Source: CAZIUL01 sp964542475
GTDB lineage: Bacteria > Planctomycetota > B15-G4 > CAYZWU01
DNA length: 46,317 nucleotides
Assembly (NCBI GenBank): GCA_964542475.1
Contig: CAZIUL010000032.1
Span: 1-46,317 of the forward strand
Reading direction: 5' to 3'
The notes beneath the pieces were generated by a model that was given only the letters and a program-made list of their open reading frames with translations, was not told the origin of the DNA and did not search any database. The position numbers and the translations under genes were made by a program. Positions 18,201-25,606 of the stretch are shown here, piece after piece (the stretch's first letter is position 1; every line of letters starts with the position of its first letter).

Positions 18201-18988
18201 GCGTGGTCGACTGGATCGCGGTGTCGTTCGCAAAAGACGATAACGGCCGCGTCGTGTCAATGACATACTACGAGCGCGACGGCCGGATCGAATACAAACG
18301 CGTTGAAACCAATGGCGCCGAAAATCCCGCGACCCTGGAAGAGATCCTGACACTCAGAGATGCCGGCCGCCGGAAGGAGGCGCTGCTCGGCATGGGATGC
18401 TTCCGTCTTCAGGGCAAGATGTGGCTCAAGCAATCCGGACTCGAAGGATCGGTCACCGTGCACGCGTCCGGAACGGATTGCCTGCGCACCGAGGTGGATT
18501 ATGGCGCCTTCGGCAGGATAGAAACCGTTGTCACCGAAAACAAAGGCTGGATAAAGCAGGCGTTCGGGCGCGTCGACGAGCTGAGGGGCAAGTTCCGCGA
18601 ACAGTCGATGTACATGCACCCGCTGGCGATCTGCGGTGATTGGCGCGGATTCTTCGATTCGGTGTCAGTGATTCGAAGCGGCGATTTCGACGGCTGCAGA
18701 GTTCACATATTGAAGCTCCATAGCGAGGAGGCGCCGGACTACACCGTTTATGTGGACGCTGACAACGGTGACGTGCTCAAGGCCGAGACAAGCCTGATCC
18801 ACCCGGGAACGATGATAATGCTTCCTCACACCATCCGCTTCGAGGACTTTCGCAACATAGGCGGCCTCCGAATCCCCTTCCGGGTGATCTCAAAAAACGA
18901 AGCGGCCGGCTGCGTTCTCACACAGTACCTGAGAATCAAAACCAACATCGAAGCTGAAGGGGAACTTTTCTCGGAGCCTCCGGGTTAG
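15215..18988 (+). CDS. Secreted fusion: C69 peptidase, class C beta-lactamase fold, two DUF3471-like repeats, LolA-like tail
   Basis: 1,257 residues. After a signal peptide (MKKIIAFFFLCIVAAAVLA), Cys25 in SPCDTWVALP is the expected N-terminal nucleophile of peptidase family C69 (about 25-480). The mature protein would need further trimming of a few residues to expose it. Residues about 500-840 are a serine beta-lactamase/penicillin-recognising domain with all three motifs: Ser550-x-x-Lys553 (GSTTKAF), Tyr643-x-Asn645 (YCN) and His787-Gly-Gly. Two related beta repeats follow (about 851-930 and 948-1021; VIVKNGRLAV and VIKNNCLALAI), of the DUF3471 type. The end (about 1033-1257) resembles a lipoprotein-sorting LolA/LolB-like beta sheet. 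It could hydrolyse peptides or peptidoglycan-like amides outside the cytoplasm. It lies eight bases after the permease gene, so it shares the YtrA-controlled operon. Confidence 0.88.
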   Translation: MKKIIAFFFLCIVAAAVLAERLSPCDTWVALPDSTKCGCTILGKNSDRLYFGCQPLFLHPRKRWPAGSKIDLGRVSIPQVDETFATLGSSPYWCWGYEEGINEHGVAIGNEGIRTKVLVEDIRSHLEGNGPKPGPTGMDLLRLGLERGRTAREALDVIAGLVEEHGQFGSGMPMMSAPLGGYDNSYIVADAKEAWVLETAGKHWVAKRFEQGVASISNTLSIGPDWDLASPRLVTYAVYNGWWSADDADTFDFTRAYLDDELQGANQRLLSLPRADQSKKMLEQEKGGITPRWMMRIARDRASLLSAIDRENTASSCVAILPKSDKGLPVFWWCPSVPSKSCYIPFFVHGSVIPEAVSTAGTFGRKIVRPLKAGQDRFSADSYWWLFRRLCDLIKQEPEARKPIARAEFDGLEKAFEAELPTITNKAAGLISAGKREEAATVLDGFTSACVQRTTKKAEELCKRFERKADAEETRHTGEVAESAEKPGMQEKRIARLKEKLELNRVEHHIPGMALAVVKDDEVVLAHGFGLADLENGKPVTPDTLFAIGSTTKAFTATLISMLVEEGRMEWDDRVTRYLPDFELSVDSKDDDAAAAISDLLSHRTGFTRMGMLFQSGTASRDDILRIASIAEPWSVFRKEFHYCNIMYLAAGVAAGVAAGADWNSLVRERILGPLGMDDSSTSVTECMGNEHLSLGYMWEKDIGAHRQLPMRNVDNVGPAGSINSNVIDMAKWIRFLLSGGAFEGRRLISEAGLRETWTKKIDMGSAVGYGYGWFIREWNGQLLVEHGGNIDGFAAQVALLPESGVGFVLLANLTSSPLQRSSISIVFDAMLGEFEEKSRPPGGGKGHAPFLGGYMANFGNFKDVTYEVIVKNGRLAVDVPGQITYELKDPDEEGKRYFAISSQVAVSFVQNDKGGVTGMKLYQGGLTFNLPKADVEIVPEVPLDELESYLGPYWSDEMNETVELVIKNNCLALAIPGQKTYELHAPNEEGKWVFCVVDWIAVSFAKDDNGRVVSMTYYERDGRIEYKRVETNGAENPATLEEILTLRDAGRRKEALLGMGCFRLQGKMWLKQSGLEGSVTVHASGTDCLRTEVDYGAFGRIETVVTENKGWIKQAFGRVDELRGKFREQSMYMHPLAICGDWRGFFDSVSVIRSGDFDGCRVHILKLHSEEAPDYTVYVDADNGDVLKAETSLIHPGTMIMLPHTIRFEDFRNIGGLRIPFRVISKNEAAGCVLTQYLRIKTNIEAEGELFSEPPG

Positions 18989-19123
18989 GCGCCGGGGCCG
19001 GGGCGCTGTAACGCCTTGTATTTCAAGACAATACGCCTGCCGCCCGGCCCGGGGAAATAACAGGCCAAATACGAAAGAGATGCTGTATCCCTGCGGTTTA
19101 ATTCTACAACCTATTCTTCCCTG

Positions 19124-19151
19124 TTGACTTCTCTTTTTCGTGTAATACAAT
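19124..19151 (+). promoter_or_regulatory. Sigma-70-like promoter of the lamin-tail-domain gene
   Basis: TTGACT (19124-19129), a 16-bp spacer and TACAAT (19146-19151) stand out in the 298-bp gap between the hydrolase stop and the next start. Transcription from here would give a leader of about 130 bases. Left of it (18988-19010) is a G+C-rich stem, GCGCC/GGCGC, without a T-run, so I do not call it a terminator. Nothing else is recognisable in the gap. Confidence 0.6.
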
Positions 19152-19286
19152 GTACGAAGATTCACCTGGTACAAAGGACCGAAGCTTAAAAAGCCTATTG
19201 ATATTCAACTGGAGATGGTGCGGTATCCATCTTTTTGGGCAGTTTCCTTGTTACTATACACATTGGAAAATTGGAGGAGGTATCTC

Positions 19287-20318
19287 ATGAGAAAACGTGT
19301 TTTTCTGACGGTTGTCTTTGCTGTGATGGTTTGCTCATTTTCGGTTCAAGCTCAGGACGTTCACCTGAACGAGCTGTATATCAGCCATTCGGGCGCGGAT
19401 GACTACGAGTACGTAGAACTGATCGGAACCCCGTATGAATCCCTGGACTACATGATGGTCCTGGTGGTCGAAGGCGACAGCTACAACGCGGGCACACTCG
19501 ACCGGGCGTGGGACCTGACCGGCCACAGCATACCTTCTGACGGCTACTTCGTTCTCGGCGACACTGGGGTTGCGAACCTCGACCTGGATTTCGGTTCGGA
19601 CGACAGCATCGAAAACGGGACAGATACCATCTACCTGGTAAACGCGTATAACCAGCTTGGAGTGGATGCAATCATCGCCCTGAAGGGCACGGACCTGGAC
19701 CCGGACGATGACGGCTATACACCGATCCCGGGAATGTCCGATGTTCTCGACATCATTGCCGTGGTCGATGACGACTACCCGGCAACCGACGAAATCTTCG
19801 ACGATGCCGTGCCTATCGGACCCGACGGGAGCTACCTTCCCGCGGGCATCTTCCGCAACTCGGACTACCCGAACGACTGGCACGACAAGTACTGGCTGGA
19901 TTTCGATTACGCTGCAAACGAGTTCATACCACGCACACCGGGCGAGAAGAACACCACGGTGCAGAAGGATCTCGGATACGGCGGACCCGGCGATGCGGAG
20001 CTCATCATCTACGGGGACGAGCTTGCCACAGGCAACACCGCGAACCTGCTGCTGACGAACGCGCCGGCCAACGAGACCGCTTACATGGCAGTGGGAGTCA
20101 ATTTCAATCCCATTCCGCTGTACAAGGGAACGCTTGTGGTTTTCCCGTGGAACCTGCTGGCGGTGCTCCCTATCGACGCGAACGGCGAGATAGTCATCAA
20201 CGGCATCCCAGGCGGCCCCAGCCTGCTCACGGTGTACATACAGATAATGCACACCGATCCAGGCCAGCCGAGCGGATACAGCTTCTCCAACGCTTTACAG
20301 GTCGAGCTGCTGCCGTAG
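19287..20318 (+). CDS. Secreted lamin-tail-domain (LTD) protein
   Basis: 343 residues. The start at 19287 has a strong GGAGGAGG site six bases upstream and opens a clear signal peptide (MRKRVFLTVVFAVMVCSFSVQAQ). Residues about 24-235 read as a lamin tail domain: VHLNELYISHSGADDYEYVEL, a central strand set, and the typical closing ...IPRTPGEKN. The remaining 110 residues are a second beta-rich domain containing TGNTANLLLTNAPANETAYM, of unknown type. The protein is very acidic (many Asp in runs such as DPDDDGY), which suggests calcium binding or an extracellular, salt-exposed place. It has its own promoter and a rho-independent terminator, so it is monocistronic. In bacteria LTDs often accompany surface or nuclease domains, but no enzyme is visible here. 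Confidence 0.8.
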   Translation: MRKRVFLTVVFAVMVCSFSVQAQDVHLNELYISHSGADDYEYVELIGTPYESLDYMMVLVVEGDSYNAGTLDRAWDLTGHSIPSDGYFVLGDTGVANLDLDFGSDDSIENGTDTIYLVNAYNQLGVDAIIALKGTDLDPDDDGYTPIPGMSDVLDIIAVVDDDYPATDEIFDDAVPIGPDGSYLPAGIFRNSDYPNDWHDKYWLDFDYAANEFIPRTPGEKNTTVQKDLGYGGPGDAELIIYGDELATGNTANLLLTNAPANETAYMAVGVNFNPIPLYKGTLVVFPWNLLAVLPIDANGEIVINGIPGGPSLLTVYIQIMHTDPGQPSGYSFSNALQVELLP

Positions 20319-20352
20319 AAAAGGCGATTTGCTCCACAGCACACACAACACA

Positions 20353-20394
20353 CCGTTCCCGGACGTTCGCTGAGCTTCCGGGAGCGGTTTTTTT
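20353..20394 (+). terminator. Rho-independent terminator
   Basis: CCGTTCCCGGA (20353-20363) pairs with TCCGGGAGCGG (20377-20387), 11 pairs with one G-U, around a 13-base loop, and is followed by seven T residues. It ends the lamin-tail-domain transcript. Confidence 0.88.
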
Positions 20395-20515
20395 CTGTTG
20401 ATTCCCCGGGTGTTGCCGTGTATTCAGCATTGGGATCCCGAGTGATTTCGAAAAGCATGCGGATTCCCGAGCTCGACTCCGCCCGCATCCTTTAACCTTG
20501 AATGCCGGTATATCC

Positions 20516-21865
20516 ATGGAAACAGTTCCCATCTTGAGAGGCGCGGCAGGCATCCTGCTTCTCATAGGCATTGCCTTCATTTTTTCCAAAGAAAAAAAGA
20601 AGGTCAGCATCAGGCTGGTTGCGACCGGCCTCGTCATCCAGCTGGTGCTCGCCGTTTTCCTCCTCTACAGCGAAAAACTCAGGTCTTGGTTCTTCGTGTT
20701 GGGATGGCCTAAAGACATGATCAGCTGGCTGGGCAGGGCTTTTGTGTCCCTGCTCGACTTCACGATAAAGGGATCCGAGTTCGTGTTCGGCAGGCTCGCA
20801 CTGAGCGCCGGCCCGGACAGCCTGGGTTTTTTCTTCGCCTTCCAGGTGCTTCCCACGATCATCTTTTTCGCATCCTTGACCGGCGTCCTTTACTACCTCG
20901 GGGTGCTCCAGTTCGTGGTGCGGATGATGGCCCTGTTCATGGCAAAGCTGCTTGGGACGAGCGGGGCGGAGTCACTGTCAAACACGGCGAACATCTTCCT
21001 TGGCCAGACCGAGGCCCCGCTTCTGATCAGGCCGTACATAAAGGAGATGACGCGCTCGGAGATACTGACAATTATGGTCGGGGGAATGGCAACCGTTGCC
21101 GGCGGGGTCATGGCAAGCTATGTCCAGATGCTCGGGCACGCGTTGGCTGAAGCGCAGGGTATCGGCCTGGACGAGGCAAGGCTGAGGTTCGCCGTGCACC
21201 TTATCGCCGCCAGCGCAATGGCGGCACCCGCATCGTTGGTCGTTGCCAAGATACTTTACCCCGAGACCGGCAAGCCGCGAACGCTTGGAACCGTGGACCT
21301 GAAGGTCGAAAAGCGTTCCGCCAACATCATCGACGCTGCTGCCACCGGGGCGTCCGACGGGTTGAAGCTCGCCTTGAACGTGGGCGCGATGCTGATCGCT
21401 TTTATCACCTTCATCTTCCTGATCAACCACCTCCTGCTCCAGTTCGGCGACCTGGTCGGCGTCAATGCGTGGTGCAGGGAGGAGTACGGAAACCCCCTTT
21501 CCATGGAGCTCGTCCTGGGACTCGTTCTCAAACACCTTGCCGTGGGCATAGGGGTTCCTTCACAGGACGCGCTTCACTTCGGAAGCCTGTTCGGCACCAA
21601 GGTTGTTTTGAACGAGTTCGTGGCTTACATGGACCTGGTCGAGCTGATCAAGAGCGGTGCGATGAGCGAAAAAGGGATCCTGATGTCCACTTACGCTCTT
21701 TGCGGATTCGCGAACTTCGCATCCATCGCAATTCAGATCGGCGGGCTGAGCCCGATGGCGCCCAACCGTAAGAAGGACATCGCAGCGCTGGGCATGCGCG
21801 CCGTGCTGGGCGGATGTATTGTCACCCTGATGACAGCGACTTTAGCCGGCGCCCTTACCGGGTAG
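20516..21865 (+). CDS. Concentrative nucleoside transporter (CNT/NupC family)
   Basis: 449 residues, a typical length for the family. It has many membrane segments (GAAGILLLIGIAFIF, LVIQLVLAVFLL, VLPTIIFFASLTGVLYYLGV). The CNT core motifs are present: SNTANIFLGQTEAPLLIRPY, which lies in the nucleoside/Na+ binding re-entrant loop, MVGGMATVAGGVMASYV, and GFANFASIAIQIGG near the end. It imports nucleosides by sodium or proton symport across the inner membrane. The preferred start is ATG 20516; a TTG at 20498 is in frame. Two salvage enzymes follow closely, 29 bp and then 17 bp apart, so the three genes form a nucleoside uptake and salvage operon. Confidence 0.94.
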   Translation: METVPILRGAAGILLLIGIAFIFSKEKKKVSIRLVATGLVIQLVLAVFLLYSEKLRSWFFVLGWPKDMISWLGRAFVSLLDFTIKGSEFVFGRLALSAGPDSLGFFFAFQVLPTIIFFASLTGVLYYLGVLQFVVRMMALFMAKLLGTSGAESLSNTANIFLGQTEAPLLIRPYIKEMTRSEILTIMVGGMATVAGGVMASYVQMLGHALAEAQGIGLDEARLRFAVHLIAASAMAAPASLVVAKILYPETGKPRTLGTVDLKVEKRSANIIDAAATGASDGLKLALNVGAMLIAFITFIFLINHLLLQFGDLVGVNAWCREEYGNPLSMELVLGLVLKHLAVGIGVPSQDALHFGSLFGTKVVLNEFVAYMDLVELIKSGAMSEKGILMSTYALCGFANFASIAIQIGGLSPMAPNRKKDIAALGMRAVLGGCIVTLMTATLAGALTG

Positions 21866-21894
21866 CGGTTTGTTCCCGTAGGAGTAATAACGAC

Positions 21895-22695
21895 ATGATT
21901 GCCATCATCGGAGGAAGCGGGGTTTACGAGGGGATCGACGGGCTTTGCGAGGAGCGGAAGCTTGGCGTGGAAACCCCGTTCGGTGCGGTGGAGTGCGCAA
22001 AAGCGGTTCTAAACCGGACAGAGGTGGTGTTTCTTTCGCGCCACGGCGAAAAGGAAAAACTGCCTCCACATCGTGTCCCGTACAAGGCGCAGATGCGCGC
22101 CCTGAAGGAGCTTGGCGTTGACCGGATTCTGGCCACATCCGCGGTGGGATCGCTCGACAAGGAGATACCGCTCGGATCGCTCGTGCTTCCGGACCAGTTT
22201 ATCGATTTCACGAAAACGAACAGAACGTTTTACGAAGGAGGAGAAAGCGGGCTTGTGCACCTCGACATGTCTGAGCCGTTCTGCCCCGACCTGCGGAAAG
22301 CGCTTTCGGACGCGGGCAAAGGGCTCGGCCTGGACACCAGGACCGGCGGTGTTTACGCATGCATAGACGGGCCGCACTTCGAAACCCTTGCCGAGGCCAG
22401 GATGCTCCGGAACCTGGGAGGCACGATAGCCGGCATGACAGCGGTGCCGGAAGCGAAGCTCGCGAGAGAGCTGGAAATCTGCTACCAGGTAGCGGCCATA
22501 CCTGTTGACTATCCGGCTGAGAAGGAAGGAGAGGTTTCACACGCGCAGACTTTGAAAATCATGGGCCGCAGCACGCAAGACGTGGCTCGGCTCATCGCGA
22601 AAGTCATCGAACAGATGCCTCAACAAAGGGACTGCGTGTGCAGCAGCGCACTCAAAGGGACTGAGGGGCTGAAACCAACACGAAAGAAAGTTTAG
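21895..22695 (+). CDS. 5'-methylthioadenosine / purine nucleoside phosphorylase family
   Basis: 266 residues from ATG 21895, with GTAGGAG ten bases upstream. Family motifs appear in order: IIGGSGVY (phosphate loop), FLSRHGE, LATSAVGSL, GGVYACIDGPHFET (base and ribose site), GMTAVPEAKLARE and the base-contact region IPVDYP. It phosphorolyses a purine nucleoside such as 5'-methylthioadenosine, methylthioinosine or inosine to base and sugar phosphate. The motifs fit the MTAP branch, but MTA, MTI and inosine specificity cannot be separated safely by eye. The position between a nucleoside transporter and thymidine kinase supports salvage of imported nucleosides. Confidence 0.9.
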   Translation: MIAIIGGSGVYEGIDGLCEERKLGVETPFGAVECAKAVLNRTEVVFLSRHGEKEKLPPHRVPYKAQMRALKELGVDRILATSAVGSLDKEIPLGSLVLPDQFIDFTKTNRTFYEGGESGLVHLDMSEPFCPDLRKALSDAGKGLGLDTRTGGVYACIDGPHFETLAEARMLRNLGGTIAGMTAVPEAKLARELEICYQVAAIPVDYPAEKEGEVSHAQTLKIMGRSTQDVARLIAKVIEQMPQQRDCVCSSALKGTEGLKPTRKKV

Positions 22696-22712
22696 ACATA
22701 GGAAACCTGTCA

Positions 22713-23363
22713 ATGGATGCGATTCATGGAACCGTGGAGCTGATAATTGGAACCATGTTCAGCGGCAAGAGCACCGAGCTCATCCGCCGCATCAACCGGT
22801 ACGAGATAGCCGGACGCAAGGTTCAGCTTTTCAAGCCGTCGCTGGACAACCGTTACGGCCTGGACAACATATCATCCCATGACGGGCTGAAGCGGGATGT
22901 CATTTACATTCACGGCGCGTCGGAAATTCTGGACCGCCTCGATGATTCAACGCGCGTTGTGGGGATCGACGAGGTGCAGTTCTTCACGAGCGACATCCTC
23001 GGCATCTGCGAGAGGATCGCCGACTCGGGACGGATTGTTGTGGCCTGCGGCCTGCTGAAAGATTTTCGCGACGAGTACTTTCCTTTCCGGGACGGCGAAA
23101 AAAACATGGCGGATCTTGTCCGCTGTTCGGATTACATGATCTACCTGAAAGCGATCTGCACCCACGAGGATGGCGATGAGATCTGCGGCCGCGAGGCCAC
23201 GCGTGTGCAGCGTTTCATAGACGGCCAGGTCGCGCCATACGACTCGCCCATCATCGTTGTGGGCGGCAAGGAAGCATACGCCCCCAGGTGCAGGCAGCAT
23301 TTCGTTCACTACACGGAAAAGGCGAAGAAAGCGAGAACCCTGCCGCTTTTTCCTGACAGGTGA
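22713..23363 (+). CDS. tdk: Thymidine kinase
   Basis: 216 residues, the usual size of type II (zinc-containing) thymidine kinase. The P-loop is GTMFSGKST (about residues 13-21). IDEVQFF carries the metal-binding and catalytic acid region. The substrate lasso region lies around AICTHEDGDEIC. The structural zinc would be held by Cys residues in CTHEDGDEIC and the CRQH pair near residue 193, with His in place of the more common fourth Cys. It phosphorylates thymidine to dTMP in the cytoplasm. As the last gene of the salvage operon it ends two bases from the stop of the opposing UroD-family gene. Confidence 0.93.
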   Translation: MDAIHGTVELIIGTMFSGKSTELIRRINRYEIAGRKVQLFKPSLDNRYGLDNISSHDGLKRDVIYIHGASEILDRLDDSTRVVGIDEVQFFTSDILGICERIADSGRIVVACGLLKDFRDEYFPFRDGEKNMADLVRCSDYMIYLKAICTHEDGDEICGREATRVQRFIDGQVAPYDSPIIVVGGKEAYAPRCRQHFVHYTEKAKKARTLPLFPDR

Positions 23364-23365
23364 AA

Positions 23366-24823
23366 TCAAAACGATACAAGGCAATGCCAGATGAACATGT
23401 TTGCATTCGAGTCGATCTCTTCCCAGACGCGGCGAGCGAGCTTCTTGTCTCCGGGGATATCCCCCAGCTCCTTCGCTTTCTCTTCCCACGGAATGCAGAC
23501 GCCCGGTTTCGCTTTTTGATCCGGGAACGCTCGCATGCCGTAGCCGTTTTCGAACTCCGCATCCGAAGGCGGTGTTAGACGCATTTCCGTGCCGGCACGC
23601 GCCGCACGAGACCTGCCTGACGAGTACACGCCGTACTCCCTGGTGAAATCTGTCAGCGCTCTCAGGTTCTCGGTCTTTGTGTCGTTCTGCATGATCGCGC
23701 ACGCATCCATGATATACCCGCCGTCCCGGGCCACGCCGTCGATCACCTTCCTGCAGCATGCGCGCACATCGTCGGGCGAACGATATGCAAGGAGAAAATT
23801 GGGAATGCCTCCGCTCAGGCAGAACCGGTGCCCGAGTTTTTCGTGGACCTCGAATATGTCTCCCTGGTCCACGTGATACACGATGCTCCTGTCCGGCAGC
23901 TCGGCAAAGCTGTCGAGATGGTGCTTCCAGTCGCCTTCCGCGTAGAAGAGCGTCTGATGCCCGTTCTTCCACAGCTCCTCGACAATAGGCTTTGTCGTGG
24001 GCCAGTAGTGCGATTCGAACTGCCCTGCCGAAACAAAAGGTATGCAGCCGCGGTGCATCCAAAAACCGATAGGAACCCTGCTGTTCGGATCCGCCGAGGA
24101 AACCGCAACGCTGTAAAGATGCGGCATCAACGCTTCGCATGCCTTGAGAACCTTTTCCGGCTGCTTTGCCATGTCAACAGTGAGGCCGATGTACCCGCGC
24201 AGCTTGTCGCCTATTATGTCGAACGGCGATTTGAGTATACCGGCAATGGCGGACACCGTGCCTGATTCCGTCCGTAAGAGGTCGTTTTGCGGGCCGAACG
24301 CCTGGAAGTACCTCAGCATGGCCATGCCGCCCTTTACCAGGGCGAGGTTGCTGTGAAACGCGGCCTGGGCGCTGACAGGAGCGATGCTGATGTCGGCGGA
24401 CACCCGCGGAAGCCACACGTTATAAAGGTATGCGGTGGGATCCTCGATTAGCTGGTCGTACTCGTCAGCCTTCATGAAGGCGCATTCTTCGTCCGGCTCC
24501 CTGTACTGGAACCCCACATCCGGGGGAATGTCGATGCCCGGGATGCCGTAGTACTTCAGGCCCATGGCCTGTGTCAGGCCTGTCCACACATAGACCATGT
24601 TGGCCACAACCGCGTCCCAGTCGAAATCCGCTGCACACCTGCGCGCTGCAGCGAACGCCTTGTCGAAATCGTGCGTCACCTCCTGACAGGTAAATCCGGC
24701 GTGCCTGGCCGTGAACTCCGCCACGAACGGCCGTATTGGAACCTTGTCCGGCTTTTCGTTGCCAAGGGCGGTAACGTAGCGGTTCAGCCGTTCGTCGTAC
24801 AGCGCCTCCATCTCCTTCGTCAT
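23366..24823 (-). CDS. UroD-family protein (uroporphyrinogen decarboxylase / methyltransferase-like)
   Basis: 485 residues from ATG 24823, preceded by GAGGG; an in-frame upstream extension to 24907 lacks a ribosome site. The protein has the UroD-type TIM barrel pattern: PIRPFVAEFTARHAGF near the start, GIPGIDIPPDVGFQYREP, a middle repeat region, and HVDQGDIFEVHEKLGHRFCLSGGIPN near residue 330. It is over 100 residues longer than true HemE and lacks its conserved N-terminal RxPVWxMRQAGR, so it is more likely related to corrinoid-dependent methyltransferase relatives (MtaA/CmuA type) or to an uncharacterised group. No corrinoid protein is adjacent. It lies downstream of the SAM methyltransferase gene on the same strand, 90 bp away. 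Confidence 0.82.
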   Translation of the reverse strand: MTKEMEALYDERLNRYVTALGNEKPDKVPIRPFVAEFTARHAGFTCQEVTHDFDKAFAAARRCAADFDWDAVVANMVYVWTGLTQAMGLKYYGIPGIDIPPDVGFQYREPDEECAFMKADEYDQLIEDPTAYLYNVWLPRVSADISIAPVSAQAAFHSNLALVKGGMAMLRYFQAFGPQNDLLRTESGTVSAIAGILKSPFDIIGDKLRGYIGLTVDMAKQPEKVLKACEALMPHLYSVAVSSADPNSRVPIGFWMHRGCIPFVSAGQFESHYWPTTKPIVEELWKNGHQTLFYAEGDWKHHLDSFAELPDRSIVYHVDQGDIFEVHEKLGHRFCLSGGIPNFLLAYRSPDDVRACCRKVIDGVARDGGYIMDACAIMQNDTKTENLRALTDFTREYGVYSSGRSRAARAGTEMRLTPPSDAEFENGYGMRAFPDQKAKPGVCIPWEEKAKELGDIPGDKKLARRVWEEIDSNANMFIWHCLVSF

Positions 24824-24913
24824 TCGGCATCCCTCTCGATCCGTTTCCAGAAAAACACGCAACAGCAGGTGCGCTTGTGGTTTTAGGCGAAGCGGCATCA
24901 TCAGCAAGAGGCA

Positions 24914-25606
24914 TCATACAGCATCCGCTTTGCCCCTCGGCACTATTAGCTCGCAGAACAGGCTCGATCGGTCCACTTCGACAATCATCGGCTCGATCCC
25001 GACCTGAGCGCACAGGGCCTCGAACCCTGTGCGGTTCATTGTTCCCGAGCGAAAGCCGTCCGTGCAAACGATCACCCCGTTGCCTGTTGACGCGCGGTCG
25101 ATCTTGCCGACGAGGCCGTGCGCGGCCTGGAGCTCGAACCATTCAAGCCGGTGATGCCAGAACCTCTCCGCATAACTCGATAAGATGATTCTCCCGCCCG
25201 GTCGCGTCACGCGCATTGCCTCGCGAAGCAGGAGCGTGTAGTCGATCTTGAACGAGCAGATGCCGTTCTGGACGCACACAACCGCGTCGAACTCCCTGTC
25301 AGGGAATCCAAGGCCCATTGCGTCCATCTCGACGAACTCGCTCGTGAAACCGGGCTCGGCAAGCTTGCGGGCGAGTGCCAGGCTCTCGCCGGCGGTGTCT
25401 ATGCCAACGACCCGGGCAGCAGTCTTTGCCAGCTCCTGAGCCACCCTTCCGTACCCGCAGCCAAGCTCCAGGACATGGTCCTCTGCCCTGAGCCGCTCGC
25501 ACACGAACCGGATCTCAGCCTCCAGATACTGCCTTATCCGAGGGGTGGCGATCTCGTAGCATTCTCGCAGCTTGGTCCCGGACAGACTTTTCGAGTAGTA
25601 GCTCAT
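24914..25606 (-). CDS. SAM-dependent methyltransferase (class I)
   Basis: 230 residues. Motif I is VLELGCGYGRVAQ (about residues 44-56), the acidic end of the second strand is VVGIDTA, motif II lies around FDAVVCVQNGI, and RPGGRIILSS is the post-motif strand. The fold is a Methyltransf_11/25 type acting on a small molecule; the C-terminal region with CTDGFRSGTMNRTGFEAL does not name the substrate. Its ATG overlaps the stop of the SpoU methylase gene by ATGA, so the two are translationally coupled. The UroD-family gene follows. A role with either neighbour is possible but unproven. Confidence 0.88.
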   Translation of the reverse strand: MSYYSKSLSGTKLRECYEIATPRIRQYLEAEIRFVCERLRAEDHVLELGCGYGRVAQELAKTAARVVGIDTAGESLALARKLAEPGFTSEFVEMDAMGLGFPDREFDAVVCVQNGICSFKIDYTLLLREAMRVTRPGGRIILSSYAERFWHHRLEWFELQAAHGLVGKIDRASTGNGVIVCTDGFRSGTMNRTGFEALCAQVGIEPMIVEVDRSSLFCELIVPRGKADAV

